From Rosa chinensis (Eukaryota; Streptophyta; Magnoliopsida; Rosales; Rosaceae), in assembly GCF_002994745.2 (NCBI RefSeq), contig NC_037089.1, forward strand, positions 17,652,641 to 17,716,640: a DNA stretch of 64,000 nucleotides. The letters run 5' to 3'. Under the pieces are notes generated by a model. The model saw only the letters and a list, made by a program, of their open reading frames with translations, made no database searches and had not been told where the DNA came from. The translations under genes were made by a program, and so were the position numbers. Position 1 is the first letter of the stretch, and each line of letters opens with the position of its first letter. Shown here piece by piece: positions 37,400 to 48,252 of this stretch.

Positions 37400-38367
37400 G
37401 GCGGTGGCAATTTCTTCACGAGCTCTACAAATGTATGCCCAATGACTGGATACTCCACATCGAGAACATACATCTCTTTGCTTAGACTCCATTGATTGAG
37501 GCGCTTTGAAAGCGTCATTTAGATGGCCCTTAATGTTGGTAGCACCACCAACATGGCCAGAGGTGTTGCCTCCCTCTCTCTTTCCAAGTTGACCTCTTCG
37601 GTTCCATGTTTACCTATTTTGGAGGTTACCTTCCCAAGTAAAGCGATTATATGGACCAGAACTTCAACAAGTATCCCTAAGATTAGGGTTTCGCTCTTGG
37701 TGCCCTCTCTTAGGGGCCTGACTATAATTGGATTCCGGAATATGTTTTGTTTCCACAGATCTCGAATTATAGTTCTTCATAAGGATGTTGTCATGCTTTT
37801 CAGCGACATTCATAGCTCCAATGAGCTCATGAAACCTTGTGATCCGTTCTGTAGTAACATCGATTTGATAGTTCTTAGAAACCATCAATGCAGAGATGGG
37901 GAAGGTAGAGAGAGTCTTCTCAATCTACATCACATCTGTGATATCTTTACCATAGAATTTCATTGAGGATTTAATGCGAAGTGCTTCTGAGTTGTAGTCA
38001 AGAACTGACTTGAAATCACAGAAGCGGAAGCTATGCCATCTCACTTCTAGATTAGGAAGCAGGGAGTCACGGACGTTGCCAAATCTATCTTCGAGTGAGA
38101 CCCATAACCTTCTAGGATCTTCTTCATTCTACACTCGTATCGGAGAAAATCATCTATATGACGAGTCATTAGGATGATGGCTTTCGCCCTATTTGCCTCC
38201 AAGACTGCTCTATTTACTTCTAAAGCTTGAGCTTGCTCAACAGTTAGCATGTCTTGGCTAGGCTCGAGAATCGTATCTAGGATTCCATCGGCCTTGAGAT
38301 GCTGACGGACATCACAAACCCACCTGTGATATCCAGAGCCAGTTGTTCCCAATGGAGCAAAGTCCAT
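37400..38367 (-). pseudogene. gag of the complete copia element
   Basis: The frame opens MDFAPLGTTGSGYHRWVCDV and is broken near 38047. It resumes in another frame with FHELIGAMNVAEKHDNILMK (37888-37664). The C-terminal zinc knuckle CSRCGVSSHWAYIC is intact at about 37428-37470, unlike the element at 1-6 kb, and is followed by an acidic tail. At least two frameshifts separate the parts. Confidence 0.8.
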
Positions 38368-39203
38368 TTAGTTCAGGTTACTCATCCTGAAAGAGAACAA
38401 GAAAAAGGGTTTGTTTCGGAGCGGAAAAAGTTACAACGAAAACATATAAAATTTCTGAGAGTAATCACTTCCAAGAAATTCAATTCCAAGAGGTATTGGA
38501 TTAGATCGAAACAATGACGTAAGTGGTCGTTCATAAATTCTCTACAAACGCTAAGTTTGGAGTGAGCACAAACCCCCGCAGTTCGGCTTAATTAGGTCTC
38601 CCCTATGATGAAGAAAGGGAGGTAGAAGAAGGGAGTTTGCAAGTCCCCGAGAAAAAGAATAAAAACTTCAAAAACGGGAACTGTTAGTAACAATGACCTC
38701 GAAATAGGTCGCCGGAAATTTGGCCTGAAAAAGTCCCGGAGCTGACGTAGCAGTGTGGTCCGGTGCTGACGTGCCAGTGGGTCCCTGTGCTGACGTTATT
38801 GGCTTAGGCTTCTGGGCTTGGGCTGGCTTCTCCTTTTTTTTTTTCTTCTGCCAATTTTTCTGCAGGAGATTTTGGCTGCCGGTTCAGTCACCTTTTCGCC
38901 GGTTTATGGGAAGATGGTTCCGGTTCTTGGATTCTGGTGTCAGGCTGGTGACGGTGGCCAAGTTTGATGATGAAAGACGGTCTAGAAGATTGTGAACTGG
39001 GCAGAGATCCCCTTTTTCTTCTTCTTGGAGGGCTGGTTCAATACTTCCGGTGACTGGTTTGGTGGTTTCTGGGCCGATTCCTATGGTTCCGCCGCCGGTT
39101 ATGAAATCCTGGGATTGAGGGCTTCAATATACGCAGCGGCGGTTGTTAGTGTTTGAAGCTTACGAATTTAGGATTTCAGGGTTAGGGCTTCGTGCTGATA
39201 ACG

Positions 39204-39439
39204 TGTTTAAGGAAAACAGAAATTGGGAAAGAATTGAGTCGTACTTTCATTGATAATAGGGAGCTCTTTATATAGAGGATTACAAGACATAGAATCAGAG
39301 TTGTACAAGGAAAGATATCGTACAATTAATCGGATATCTATGAATATCTCCGAGAATATCTCTAATTTAAAACTCTATTACAACTAGGTCAAGTAACCTA
39401 GAGTTTGGGCCAGACACATATTTTGGATTTACTTAAACA
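39204..39439 (-). repeat. 5' LTR of the complete copia element
   Basis: 236 bp starting TGTTTAAGGAAAACAG and ending ATTTACTTAAACA on the plus strand. The primer-site-like GTGCTGATAACG lies immediately inside. Confidence 0.92.
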
Positions 39440-39635
39440 TATATAATATTATTAATATTAGAAAGTTTCAATCAATATTTAATTTTATTATTTGTTATTT
39501 TTCTAAATCCAGAATATCTTCATCAATCTCAAAATTTAAAACCTTAGAGTTAAGCAATATGAAGCGTATCATCATGTTCATTTCCTCAATTAATTCTTAT
39601 TTCTAAATAATGTAACTGAACATCCTTAATAAGTG

Positions 39636-40442
39636 AACCATTATTCCTTTCTCAAATTGTTTCGTAAGACTCTGAAGAGCGAACCCATAAAGCCAACCCT
39701 TCGTGTTTGTGCAACTACGTTCGTCCAGCGGTGCGCGATGTCTAGGCAAGCCTCTGGCTTTGCCGATGCCTGTGGACTACTGCCGGACGGGAACTTAGAT
39801 GTTTGGGCTCATGAGCATGCTTCTTCGAGTGTTGTTTATTCGGAAGCTTGGCAGGATGGGCTGCAGCGGTGGTTTTTGATGCAACCCTGAAGCACAGAGG
39901 TCGAACTGTTCCGATCTAAAGGTTGTGGTGCTTGGAGGATGAGATCTTGGTTTGGGTCTTTCATGCGACGATGGTTGACGCAGGTCAACAGGGAAGTATG
40001 AGTGGAGGCTGCGGCGTGGCGTGCTGGCTGATCATATGCTGTGGCGTAGGGGTTTGGTGCACTAGGCATGGTTGTGAGCTGACCTGCTAGGGTTTTGAGG
40101 AGGACATTCTTTGGGCTGCTCTCTTTTGGGTTCGAGTGAATGGGGCATGTGTTTTAGGCCTACTCAATGTTAGTAATTAGTTTACTTTCAATAATTTTCT
40201 AAGTTTTTGTAGGGACCAATGCACTTTTTCTGCTTGTAGCGGATCTTCTGGAGTAGTACCGAAGGAAGATTTATACTATTTTAATGTATTTAATGTCAAA
40301 TGAGTGCCCTAGTTTCTATGAACCACTGTGGGTACTAGCACAACTTCTTGACTACCCCTAATTGATCGCATGAGGGTATGTAATAGTCATCCCGACTTGT
40401 GATTAATATATTGGCTTCTGCCTTGATTAAAAAAAAAAAAAA
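39636..40442 (+). mobile_element. Non-LTR retroposon with 14-bp target duplications
   Basis: ATCCTTAATAAGTG flanks the insert at 39622-39635 and 40443-40456. The 0.8 kb body begins GC-rich, becomes AT-rich from 40150, and ends CTTGATT plus poly(A). The layout matches the insert at 8518-9622. The frame at 39633-39890 has no recognised domain. Confidence 0.82.
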
Positions 40443-40483
40443 ATCCTTAATAAGTGTATTGTTTGTTGTAAATATTATATATA

Positions 40484-41790
40484 TGTGGCTGTCCACTGTA
40501 AATACTCATTAGTTATGCTTTTATGATGTAAACCCTACTCCTATATAAATGGGTCTAATGAGAATGAAACATACACTTCTACCTCTTCCTATATTCTGTT
40601 TCTCTATTCTATCTCTCTCTTATTCTCTAGTTTATAACACGTTATCAGCATGTTTTTGCTTTCATTTCTTCTTCTCCTTAAACTTCATGATGATCCGCAA
40701 GCCTATGGTGCAACATAGTTGTTTATGACCAAGGCTAATGATCTATGAGTTTTTTTTTCTTTCTCTCCTAGATGAACATCAATTATTTTTATGCATTATA
40801 AAGATACTTGATGTATAATTGTTGAAAGTCTATATTTCATATACGGCATTGAGAACTACATGTTCCAATAGTCAAAACTCGAGTCCGCTGATCGAGTAAT
40901 CTTAGAACCTATGGTTCTACAAACATCACATGAATGTTTTTCTCATGTTTTTCCTATGAGATCCATTGTTCATATTTATGAACGCTTCAAAACTCTGTTT
41001 CGTATATGAATTTTCTATCATTTTTCATAGAACATATTGTTCTAATACTTATGGATCCTGACATATCTTGTCTTTTCTCTTTGTAGAAAGATGACGCATC
41101 TGACAAACTTAGACTTTGATCCTCTTGAAATTTTTGGCAAGAATTATTTAATACCGAAATTCACCTTATGACTAACAATCTTAAAAATGCCATCAAAATT
41201 AACAATAAGTCATATGTGCTCATATAACATTGTTCAAATTGTAACATTTTTTGTCGATATTTATTATCTTTTGCTCATATAATTTAGTGCTAGCTTAAAG
41301 TTGAACACAAACTCGTATCATTTTTACAGGTCGAAATGACAAAAACACTTTCCATCGACACTGAATATTTGAAGACCAAAATTATCATCTCTCGCTTATC
41401 AGTTATGAATTTGTCCCATCAAAGTTTTAATAATTTACGAAACATCTTCGCAGCTTTATTAAAAAGATCAGGGTCTAATCATGCATGTCCGGACAACTAG
41501 AAATAGCTAGGGATCTCAGTTTTTTTAAGCCAAAAACAAGACGATCCTTGAGCTTTTGGTCCACTCAAAGAAACGACCATTTTCTTCTCAGCAGTTAGTG
41601 ATGGATCTGAGATATTTTACCAAACGTATTAATCATGTCAAACAAAGGCAAAACAAAAGGGCAATAATCATAGCACTGTTCTGGCTATTCATACCATATT
41701 CATCTTACTGAATCTTCAATCCACAGCTTCACAAACTAGACGAAGAGGTCGAAGACAATAATCGATCTCCTGCGCCAGCTAGCTTAATGG
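40484..41790 (+). mobile_element. Truncated Ty1/copia element: LTR, primer site, gag remnant
   Basis: A short LTR-like block (about 40484-40639, TGTGGCTG...TTATAACA) contains CCTATATAAATGGG, a TATA promoter. ACGTTATCAGCA follows, the primer-site motif also seen next to the other two copia LTRs. A gag start at 41091 reads MTHLTNLDFDPLEIFGKNYL then breaks. Later sequence (41640-41790) looks like a decayed gag C-terminus. No pol or 3' LTR is found, so the element is deleted. Confidence 0.7.
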
Positions 41791-42531
41791 CTTTATCATG
41801 GAAATGGATGAACCCTTAAGTTGTCGGCATTATATCTTACTATTTTTGTTGTTTAATCAAAATCTGGCTAGGCTGTTGAGTTCGAATGAGACCCACGTAC
41901 AAAACAAAAGTGTACGTCCCGTGAGGGATATGAACTGTCTCTCTTGTGCAGTTCTACTGTGTGAGGGTGGTGAAACATGTCAAAGGAAAGGCACCAAACT
42001 TCCAATTACATGAGGTTTAATCTGTTGTTCTGATGGGTTCGTGTTAATGTAACCCGCTTTGGGACAATTTCGTGCGACGGTTTGGATGAAGCAAAACCAA
42101 AAGAGACTCATGATCGACAAGTAACAACTGATAATGTAAGTAAATTTTACTGACTTATGATTCATTGTCTGTTTGAAATTATGTAGAGAAATGAACCGAT
42201 AGAATTCATAAATGAATAATGTTAGATGAACCACTAATTTCAGTACCACCTTTATTCCACTTTATATGGCAGTTGATGTGGCAGAGCCACGTTTTTTAAT
42301 AAAATTCTGTGATAGATTGGACTTTCTACCACATCATCTACCACATAAGGTGGGATACATGTGGTACGTACCTAAAAAGATAGTTTCACCTAGCTTTACT
42401 CTTCAAAAATGTAATTGTTTTGTAGTGGGGCAGAGTAACCGTCTATTATTGGGTACTTTAAATGTATGTTTTCACTAAATTGCATAGAGATATTATGTAT
42501 TTTACACACACACACACACATATATATATAT

Positions 42532-44153
42532 AGACTAAATTCAGTTTGCCCCTTTAAACTTTGCGGCAAACATCAGTTTGATTCCTGATTTTTTTTTTTA
42601 ATCATGATGGTCCATTGGTCCATGCACTTCTAATTTTCATTACCCACATCCATATCTCAAAATTCTCTCTGATCAAGACGTCACTAGCTGAGCTGGCCCC
42701 GACATGGGGCCCCACTTTTCAGTTTTTCAGCCTTAGTTTAGATGAAATGTCGAAATTACCCTCCTCTGATCTTCTCCTCTATCCTCCTCTCCTACATCCC
42801 ACAACCCCCTTCGGGTAACACAAATCCCTTCGCAGCTCCGCTCAACCACCACCATGAGCGCAACCAACCCTCCTCTCCTACGTCACTTCCCGCTCTCAAT
42901 CCTCTTCACCATCAAAATCAGTCTCCGACTAGACACTCTCTTCTCTCCCTCATCTCCCAATCTCCCCAAACCCACTCTCTATACTCTCCAAAGGCATCAC
43001 CCCACCACCCAAACCATCAAAACTAGATTTCACTTCACCTTCGCCACCCAAATCATCAAAACCATAATTCAATTCGCCTTCACCATTAAAACCAGATTTC
43101 TCCTCTTCCTCCAAGAAGCAACGCGCTGTACATGTACATGCTGACTACTCAACTCAGCCACTGGCCATGTCCACAAAAGTCCAGAACCCAGATCCCATAG
43201 CTGAGCAAACCTCCACAAAAAATAAAAAGCCCAGAACCAAAGATTGAAACCTTAGCCAAAATGAAAGAAACCCAGAAGAGAAAGATCAAAGCTTTAGAAA
43301 TGGGTTACCTTGGAAAATTGATTGAGGGAGTTTTTGGGATTTTTGAGGTCGGTATCCCGTCGGTGGGAGGATTGGGGCTGCTCGAATATGAGAGTGGTGG
43401 AGAGGAAGACAAGTATGAATCTGAGACCTTCATCTTCATCTTCATCTTCATCTTCATCTTCATCTTCATCTTCATCTTTGTCTTTGTCTTCTTGTGCTTT
43501 ACAACCATGGCTGCCTACACCACCACCCAAGACAACAAAATCCTGCTCACCGAACAGGGCTTGGCCCATGCCCAGCTCGTTGGAACCCACCTCCTCCACG
43601 TCTTCTCCACCGCAACGTCTCCACTGAAGACAAACTCGAACTTGAAGTTTAGAAATGGATTGTATGAGTCGGAATCGTCGCCGCCACCGCGTGCTAAGAT
43701 GCTTTCGAGGTCGTCGCTGGAGGTCAAAGCGCAGTCGCCCATGTCAGCGGAGAAGGATGAGGGAGGGAAAGGAGGCGCGTGGTCCTTAGATACGAGTTTG
43801 AAATGATGGATCGAGGAGGTAGCAGAGGCGGAGGTCGAGTGGGATGGCGACGGGGATTGTGAGCTCTGCGAACGGTTGGAGACGGCGAGGTGAGAAGAAG
43901 AAGAAGAAGAGAGACGAGGAAAATAGTATAGGGTAATAAGGGTAATTTCAACATTTCATCTACACTGAGGCTGAAAAACTGAAAAGTGGGGCCCCATTTC
44001 GGGGCCAACTCAGCAAGTGACGTGGAAATAATTTTGAGATTTGGATGCGGGTGATGAAAATTAGAAGTGTAAGGACCATCATGATTAAAAAAAAGATCAG
44101 GGACTAAACTGATGTTTGCCCCAAAGTTGGAGGAGGCAAATTGAATTTAGTCC
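42532..44153. mobile_element. Long-TIR, Mutator-like non-autonomous element
   Basis: Inverted repeats of more than 200 bp: the left end AGACTAAATTCAGTTTGCCC and the reverse of the right end AGGACTAAATTCAATTTGCC; inner landmarks GTGGGGCCCC and GGGGCCCCAC pair. Flanking TATATATAT 9-mers are compatible with a 9-bp duplication but lie in simple repeats. The interior (42760-43920) is GC-rich and partly open on both strands, with a (TTCATC)n run; ORF 43261-43806 has no recognised domain. It may be captured host sequence, source unknown. Confidence 0.75.
43429..43477. repeat. (TTCATC)8 hexanucleotide repeat
   Basis: Clean hexamer array inside the long-TIR element, encoding Asp-Glu repeats on the minus strand in one frame. 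Confidence 0.95.
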
Positions 44154-44662
44154 TATATATATACATATTTTAAACTGATAAGAGATTAGACGATATTAGC
44201 TCATCGGAGATAGACGATGTAGGGAACAAGTCTCACCCTCAATCCCAAAGGAGAAAGGTCTACACACGTACTCTGGGAACCCCACATATATGTTATTCTC
44301 AAATGTAGCTAAGTGAGCGATAATATTGATGCAACGTGAAGATGTCAAAATTGTGGACTTGATATTAGAGACAATGATTTGGCATGGAACACATTGCGCA
44401 TGCTCGTTTATCCGAGCCGGAGCAATGAGTGGAGAAGAGTTCTTAGGATAAAGAGACAACATTGGGAGTACATCACGCATGAAATTTGCAAACAAATGAA
44501 TGATGATGGTTAGAAATGATGAATAAATCAAACTATTTAAGGTGAGGTACGGTATAGAAGCTTAGAAGCATCCTGCGTAAAGATTATTTAGATGCATCTG
44601 AATCAAACGTAGCTGTCTCCCAAATCGAAAAGATGATTGTTGATGGTAATGTGATAAATGAA
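44154..44662. other. Intergenic sequence between two long-TIR elements
   Basis: A minus-strand frame at 44531-44196 (111 codons) is open with mixed composition, but matches nothing I recognise. It could be an old exon or chance. Confidence 0.35.
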
Positions 44663-45003
44663 TAGGGAAAATATCACAAATAATCATTAAGTCATAACTC
44701 ATTCGACACTTAACTCACTGTATTTTCAACAATATCACTTAACTCACTCAGTTTTACATTTGTCTTTCATTTAACTCATTGTCGTTAATTCTACTGTTAA
44801 AAACTATTAAAATTGAGGGTATATTTGGCTAAACACTAAAAAAATGCATTTCTAACCTTTTTTTTTTTTTTTTTTTAAATAATTTTTTTTTCAAATTATA
44901 TTTAAGTTAAGATAAAGGGTTTTTTGTCAATTTACCCTATTTTTAGGGATTTTTTTTCTCACTTACCCCATTAAGTTTTTTTTAATTCCCTCTTACCCAA
45001 AAC

Positions 45004-45519
45004 TAGGGCTATCAATGGGTCGTGTCGAGTCAATATATTTGTCGTGTCGCAAGAGACAAACCCAAACTCAACCCATTTAATAATCGTGTCAAAAATTTAA
45101 ACTCAAACCCAACCTATTTATTAAACCAGTTACCCGTTTCCAACCCGCTTAACCCATTTAAATGTTAACAATACAACCCATTTAACTAAAAAAATGCATA
45201 AATTAATTAAATTCGCTAAAAACTCCACAAGAAGAAGAATATAAATAATTATATATAATTCATAAATAATTAAATCAAATAATTATAAAGAAAAATATTT
45301 CAAATTGTTTAATCCTATGATCAAATACTCCCAAGGTCCAAAATTTCAAGAAAAAGTACAACATAATTGGGTTATACGGATTCACTTCGTGTTGGTGGAA
45401 TGACCCATGGCCGACCCATTTATTAAATGGGTCATGGCGGGTTGACCCACGGCCGACCCGCTTTATTTCTTGCTGGTTTCGAGTCGTATTATTGGGTTGT
45501 GTCGAAATTGACAGCCCTA
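45004..45519. mobile_element. hAT-type MITE
   Basis: Perfect 8-mers CCCAAAAC flank the element (44996-45003 and 45520-45527), the hAT duplication size. Ends are TAGGGCTATCAAT and (reverse strand) TAGGGCTGTCAAT. Subterminal words such as CCCATTTAA and TGGGTCGTGTCGA recur. No transposase; the frame at 45529-45275 is not a gene. Confidence 0.9.
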
Positions 45520-46199
45520 CCCAAAACACTCTAAGGAAGTCTTCCTTAATACCCCATTAAGATTTTTTTTTTGTTTTTTAATTTTTTTTAATACCATTTT
45601 ACCCTCATCCCTTTGTTACTTAGAGAGAGAGAAAAAAAAAACCATAGGAGACTTCGCCGGATTCCCATCACCGTTCACCCGATTCCGATCACCGGTCACC
45701 ATTCGCCGTATTCTGGTCACTTGTTGCAGGAATCCTGTCACCTGCCGCCGCTCACAGAACTTTTCTGAAAACCTCTATTGCCCCGCAATAGACGTCTATT
45801 GCCCCCCCCCCCCCCCAATAAACGTTTCGATTACCAAAATAGGAACTAATCTTCATAAAATTACACAAATAAAACTTTGATTAAAGAAAAAAACGAGAAG
45901 ATTACATCAATTCAAAACGTCTATTGCCCCTCAATAGACGTATATTTCCCCTAGACGTCTATTGGAGCCCCCAATAAAACTTTCGGTAGCCAGAATGGGA
46001 TTAAGGAAAAAAAGAGGAGATTACATCAATTCAAAACATCTATTGCCCCTCAATAGATGTCTATTGACCCCAATAGACGTTCAAAACATTTTATTTCTTT
46101 TTCTTTTTTTCCTTCTGCCCCCATTTTACAAAAACAAAAACAAAAAAAAGGAGGAAGGATGCCCTTTTTTTTTTCCAAGCGGTTTTACGAAAACAAAAC

Positions 46200-46640
46200 C
46201 ATCTGAAGCTTATCTTGCTCTCGACCCTTTGATTCGAGCTCCTCCTCCTTAAGCTTCAAGATCTCATCCTTCTCCTTCAACAACTCCTCCGTCTTCTCCT
46301 TCTCGAGCCTTAGAGCCTGAAGCTTCTCCTCTATTTCCTGCAAGTCCTTCTCGAAACTCGACTGCGTCTCCTTCGCCGCTTTCGATTGTTTCCTCTATGC
46401 CTTGGCTGCTTTCTTGGGCGACATGCGAGGCTGAGAGAGGCTGTCGTGGTTCTCCTTCGCCGGGTCGGACCCGGGTCACGTCGGGATCAGACTCAAAGCG
46501 CCTTGGAGACCATTATGGCCAGGATGTTGGCTTCGTTTGTCAGTGGGATCTTGGCCATCAGCACCTTTGGGGTGGTCCTGGGCTTCCTGGTGTTGTTGGG
46601 CATCTAGGAAATTGCAGTGTCAGCCATGTCAGAGAGAGAG
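46200..46640 (-). pseudogene. Captured coiled-coil gene scrap, HMGB6/13-like
   Basis: The minus strand reads MADTAIS near 46625, then NEANILA in a shifted context. From 46423 comes MSPKKAAKA, a stop, and RKQSKAAKETQSSFEKDLQE, IEEKLQALRLEKEKTEEL and KEKDEILKLKEEELESKGRE. This Lys/Glu-rich coiled coil with a basic start resembles the N-terminal region of plant three-HMG-box proteins as I remember it. It has at least one stop and one shift, no introns, and is confined to Mutator-like copy B. Gene-derived origin is likely; the family name is tentative. Confidence 0.55.
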
Positions 46641-47060
46641 AAAGTGGCAATATGTAATTTTTAATTTTTTGGAGCCCAAAATTATCATTTAACTGTTAAA
46701 TGGGGTTAGTGGGAATAAAAATTTGTTGTTGGGGTAAAAGAAATAACTTTAGTTTATTTTGGTGCTTTGGGTCAAGAACCCTAAAATAAAATTATTTTTT
46801 ATAAGAAATTTCAGAAATTAAAAAAAAATTAAAAAAAGTCTAATAAATTTAGATTTTTTAAAGTTAGAAATGCATTTTTAAGTGTTTTGATAAATATATC
46901 CTCAATTTTAACGGCTTATAACAGTAGAATTAATAGCAGTGAGTTAAGTGAAAGATATATGTAAAAATAAGTGAGTTAAGTGATATTGTTGAAAATACAG
47001 TGAGTTAAGTGTCGAATGAGTCATAACTCAATGATTATTTGTGATTTTTTGCTAAATGAA

Positions 47061-48243
47061 CACTTCAATATTTTGGTTCATTTTGTTCGTGAAACTCGTT
47101 GTAGACAAATGTGCAATGCACTGTGGTTATCTAGTTTGCAACAGAGAGACACGTTTTTTTAGGTGAAAAGACAAGCTATGGGCTTAGGTTCACACTTTCA
47201 TGAGTCTAGTACTGTTCTTGTGGTTGTGGTACCCAGTTACAGCCCAAGTGGAAACACCAATGTATCTCCAACTCTATTATGGTCCCATTTCAGTATTTCA
47301 CACTTATGGTCCCAAAGCCTTGAGTATCAAAACCCACCTACTCAAATTTCCCAAAAACCATAAGTTAGCTTTGCTCTGAAAATGATCTATGATTAGACAT
47401 TAGTTCCCAGATTTTAAAGTTCATGGTCACCAAAACATCTCAATTGGGGAAAAGCCAGTTATAAGTTAGAGGTTGCTTGTTTTGCGTGCATCTAGTATTG
47501 TTTTGTCAACATTTGAAAATGAGAGGAGAATGAATGAGGAGGGGGACCGATACCATACATTAGATATGAGAAAGGTTGAAGAAGCTCTAGAGAAAGGTAC
47601 TTTTTTTCACATGGCTAAGTGACCAAGAGGCTCTTTTAGTTTAGGATAAAGCTCAGGTCCCAAAATGGGTTCAACTTTTTCTTCCTTTATAGATAATTTT
47701 TTCCTAGTGTATGATTCACGTTTGCACCTAGCTCCTACTTGATGTTCATGCCGAGAAAATTGCGTTTCTAATGGATTGCCTTAAAAAAAAAACAAAGAGT
47801 CACATGATGAAAGAGTCTATTCTTTGTCCTTCTTCACTTCACTAATAAGAGTTGATGATGCTCAACACCTTTTGGTGGATTGTTAGAGTATATACACCAT
47901 CAATCCATCATCAAGTACCAACCAATTTCTAGAGAAGCTTTTGGTTGAAAAGAGCAGGCCTAATGGGCCAGCACAAGCAAGGAAAGAAGACTTATATCAA
48001 ATGGAACAGGCCCCAAGAGGACACAAAAGCCCAAAAATTTTAGGAGAAACAATTGCGTCAATTCAACATGGCTTGTGCTGGCCAATCATTTTGGAAGCCG
48101 AAGCCCATTGCCGCCCAGATTAAACATCGCGGAGAGCGGAGGTTTGAACTTTGGAAATCTACCAACAATTTATTGATCAAGTTTTACAGTTAGACTAAAT
48201 GGCAGCTGGCAGTAAGAACTGAGTGACCAAATGGTGTTAATTA
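47061..48243. other. Intergenic DNA, nothing recognised
   Basis: No gene or transposon ends recognised. A short plus frame at 47941-48123 has no features. Confidence 0.4.
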
Positions 48244-48252
48244 TAATTTATA

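Larger units (their letters stand above)
33048..39439 (-). mobile_element. Complete but decayed Ty1/copia retrotransposon
   Basis: 6.4 kb with two LTRs (238 and 236 bp, clearly alike, both TGTTTAAGGAAAA...AACA). On the minus strand the order is 5' LTR (39439-39204), primer-site motif CGTTATCAGCACGAAG, gag (38367-37400), pre-integrase (around 36600), integrase (36500-35500), RT (35000-33975), RNase H (to about 33490). An ATCAGGGGGAGA purine tract (two copies near 33441 and 33460) and AAAAGGGGTG precede the 3' LTR (33285-33048). Flanking pentamers GATAT and TATAT differ at one base. Multiple stops and frameshifts make it inactive. Confidence 0.92.
44917..46781. mobile_element. Mutator-like element carrying an HMG-like gene scrap (copy B)
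   Basis: Flanking 9-mers TAAGATAAA (44908-44916) and TAAAATAAA (46782-46790) match at 8 of 9. Reversed, its right end GGGTTCTTGACCCAAAGCAC is identical to the left end of copy A for 28 bp. The other end (GGGTTTTTTGTCAATTTACC) matches copy A's right end. It carries the same CAATAGACGTCTATTG palindrome (45786-45801) but a different captured sequence. It is inserted into the 44663-47052 element and itself holds a hAT MITE. Confidence 0.85.
44663..47052. mobile_element. Outer long-TIR element split by a second transposon
   Basis: TAAATGAA flanks the element at 44655-44662 and 47053-47060; extending one base gives 8 of 9 matches. The arms 44663-44916 and 46791-47052 are inverted copies: ATCACAAATAATCATTAAGT on the left, and on the reverse of the right arm ATCACAAATAATCATTGAGT. 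The element is about 0.5 kb without its insert. Mutator-like is likely from the duplication size and long arms. Confidence 0.8.

Noticed and set aside
43261..43806. 181-codon open frame that looks like a gene
   Set aside because: Interior is a hexamer repeat (Phe-Ile runs), no recognised domain, and it lies inside a long-TIR transposon; kept only as possible captured sequence.
45275..45529. 84-codon open frame on the minus strand
   Set aside because: Contained in the hAT MITE and crossing its target duplication; no protein features.
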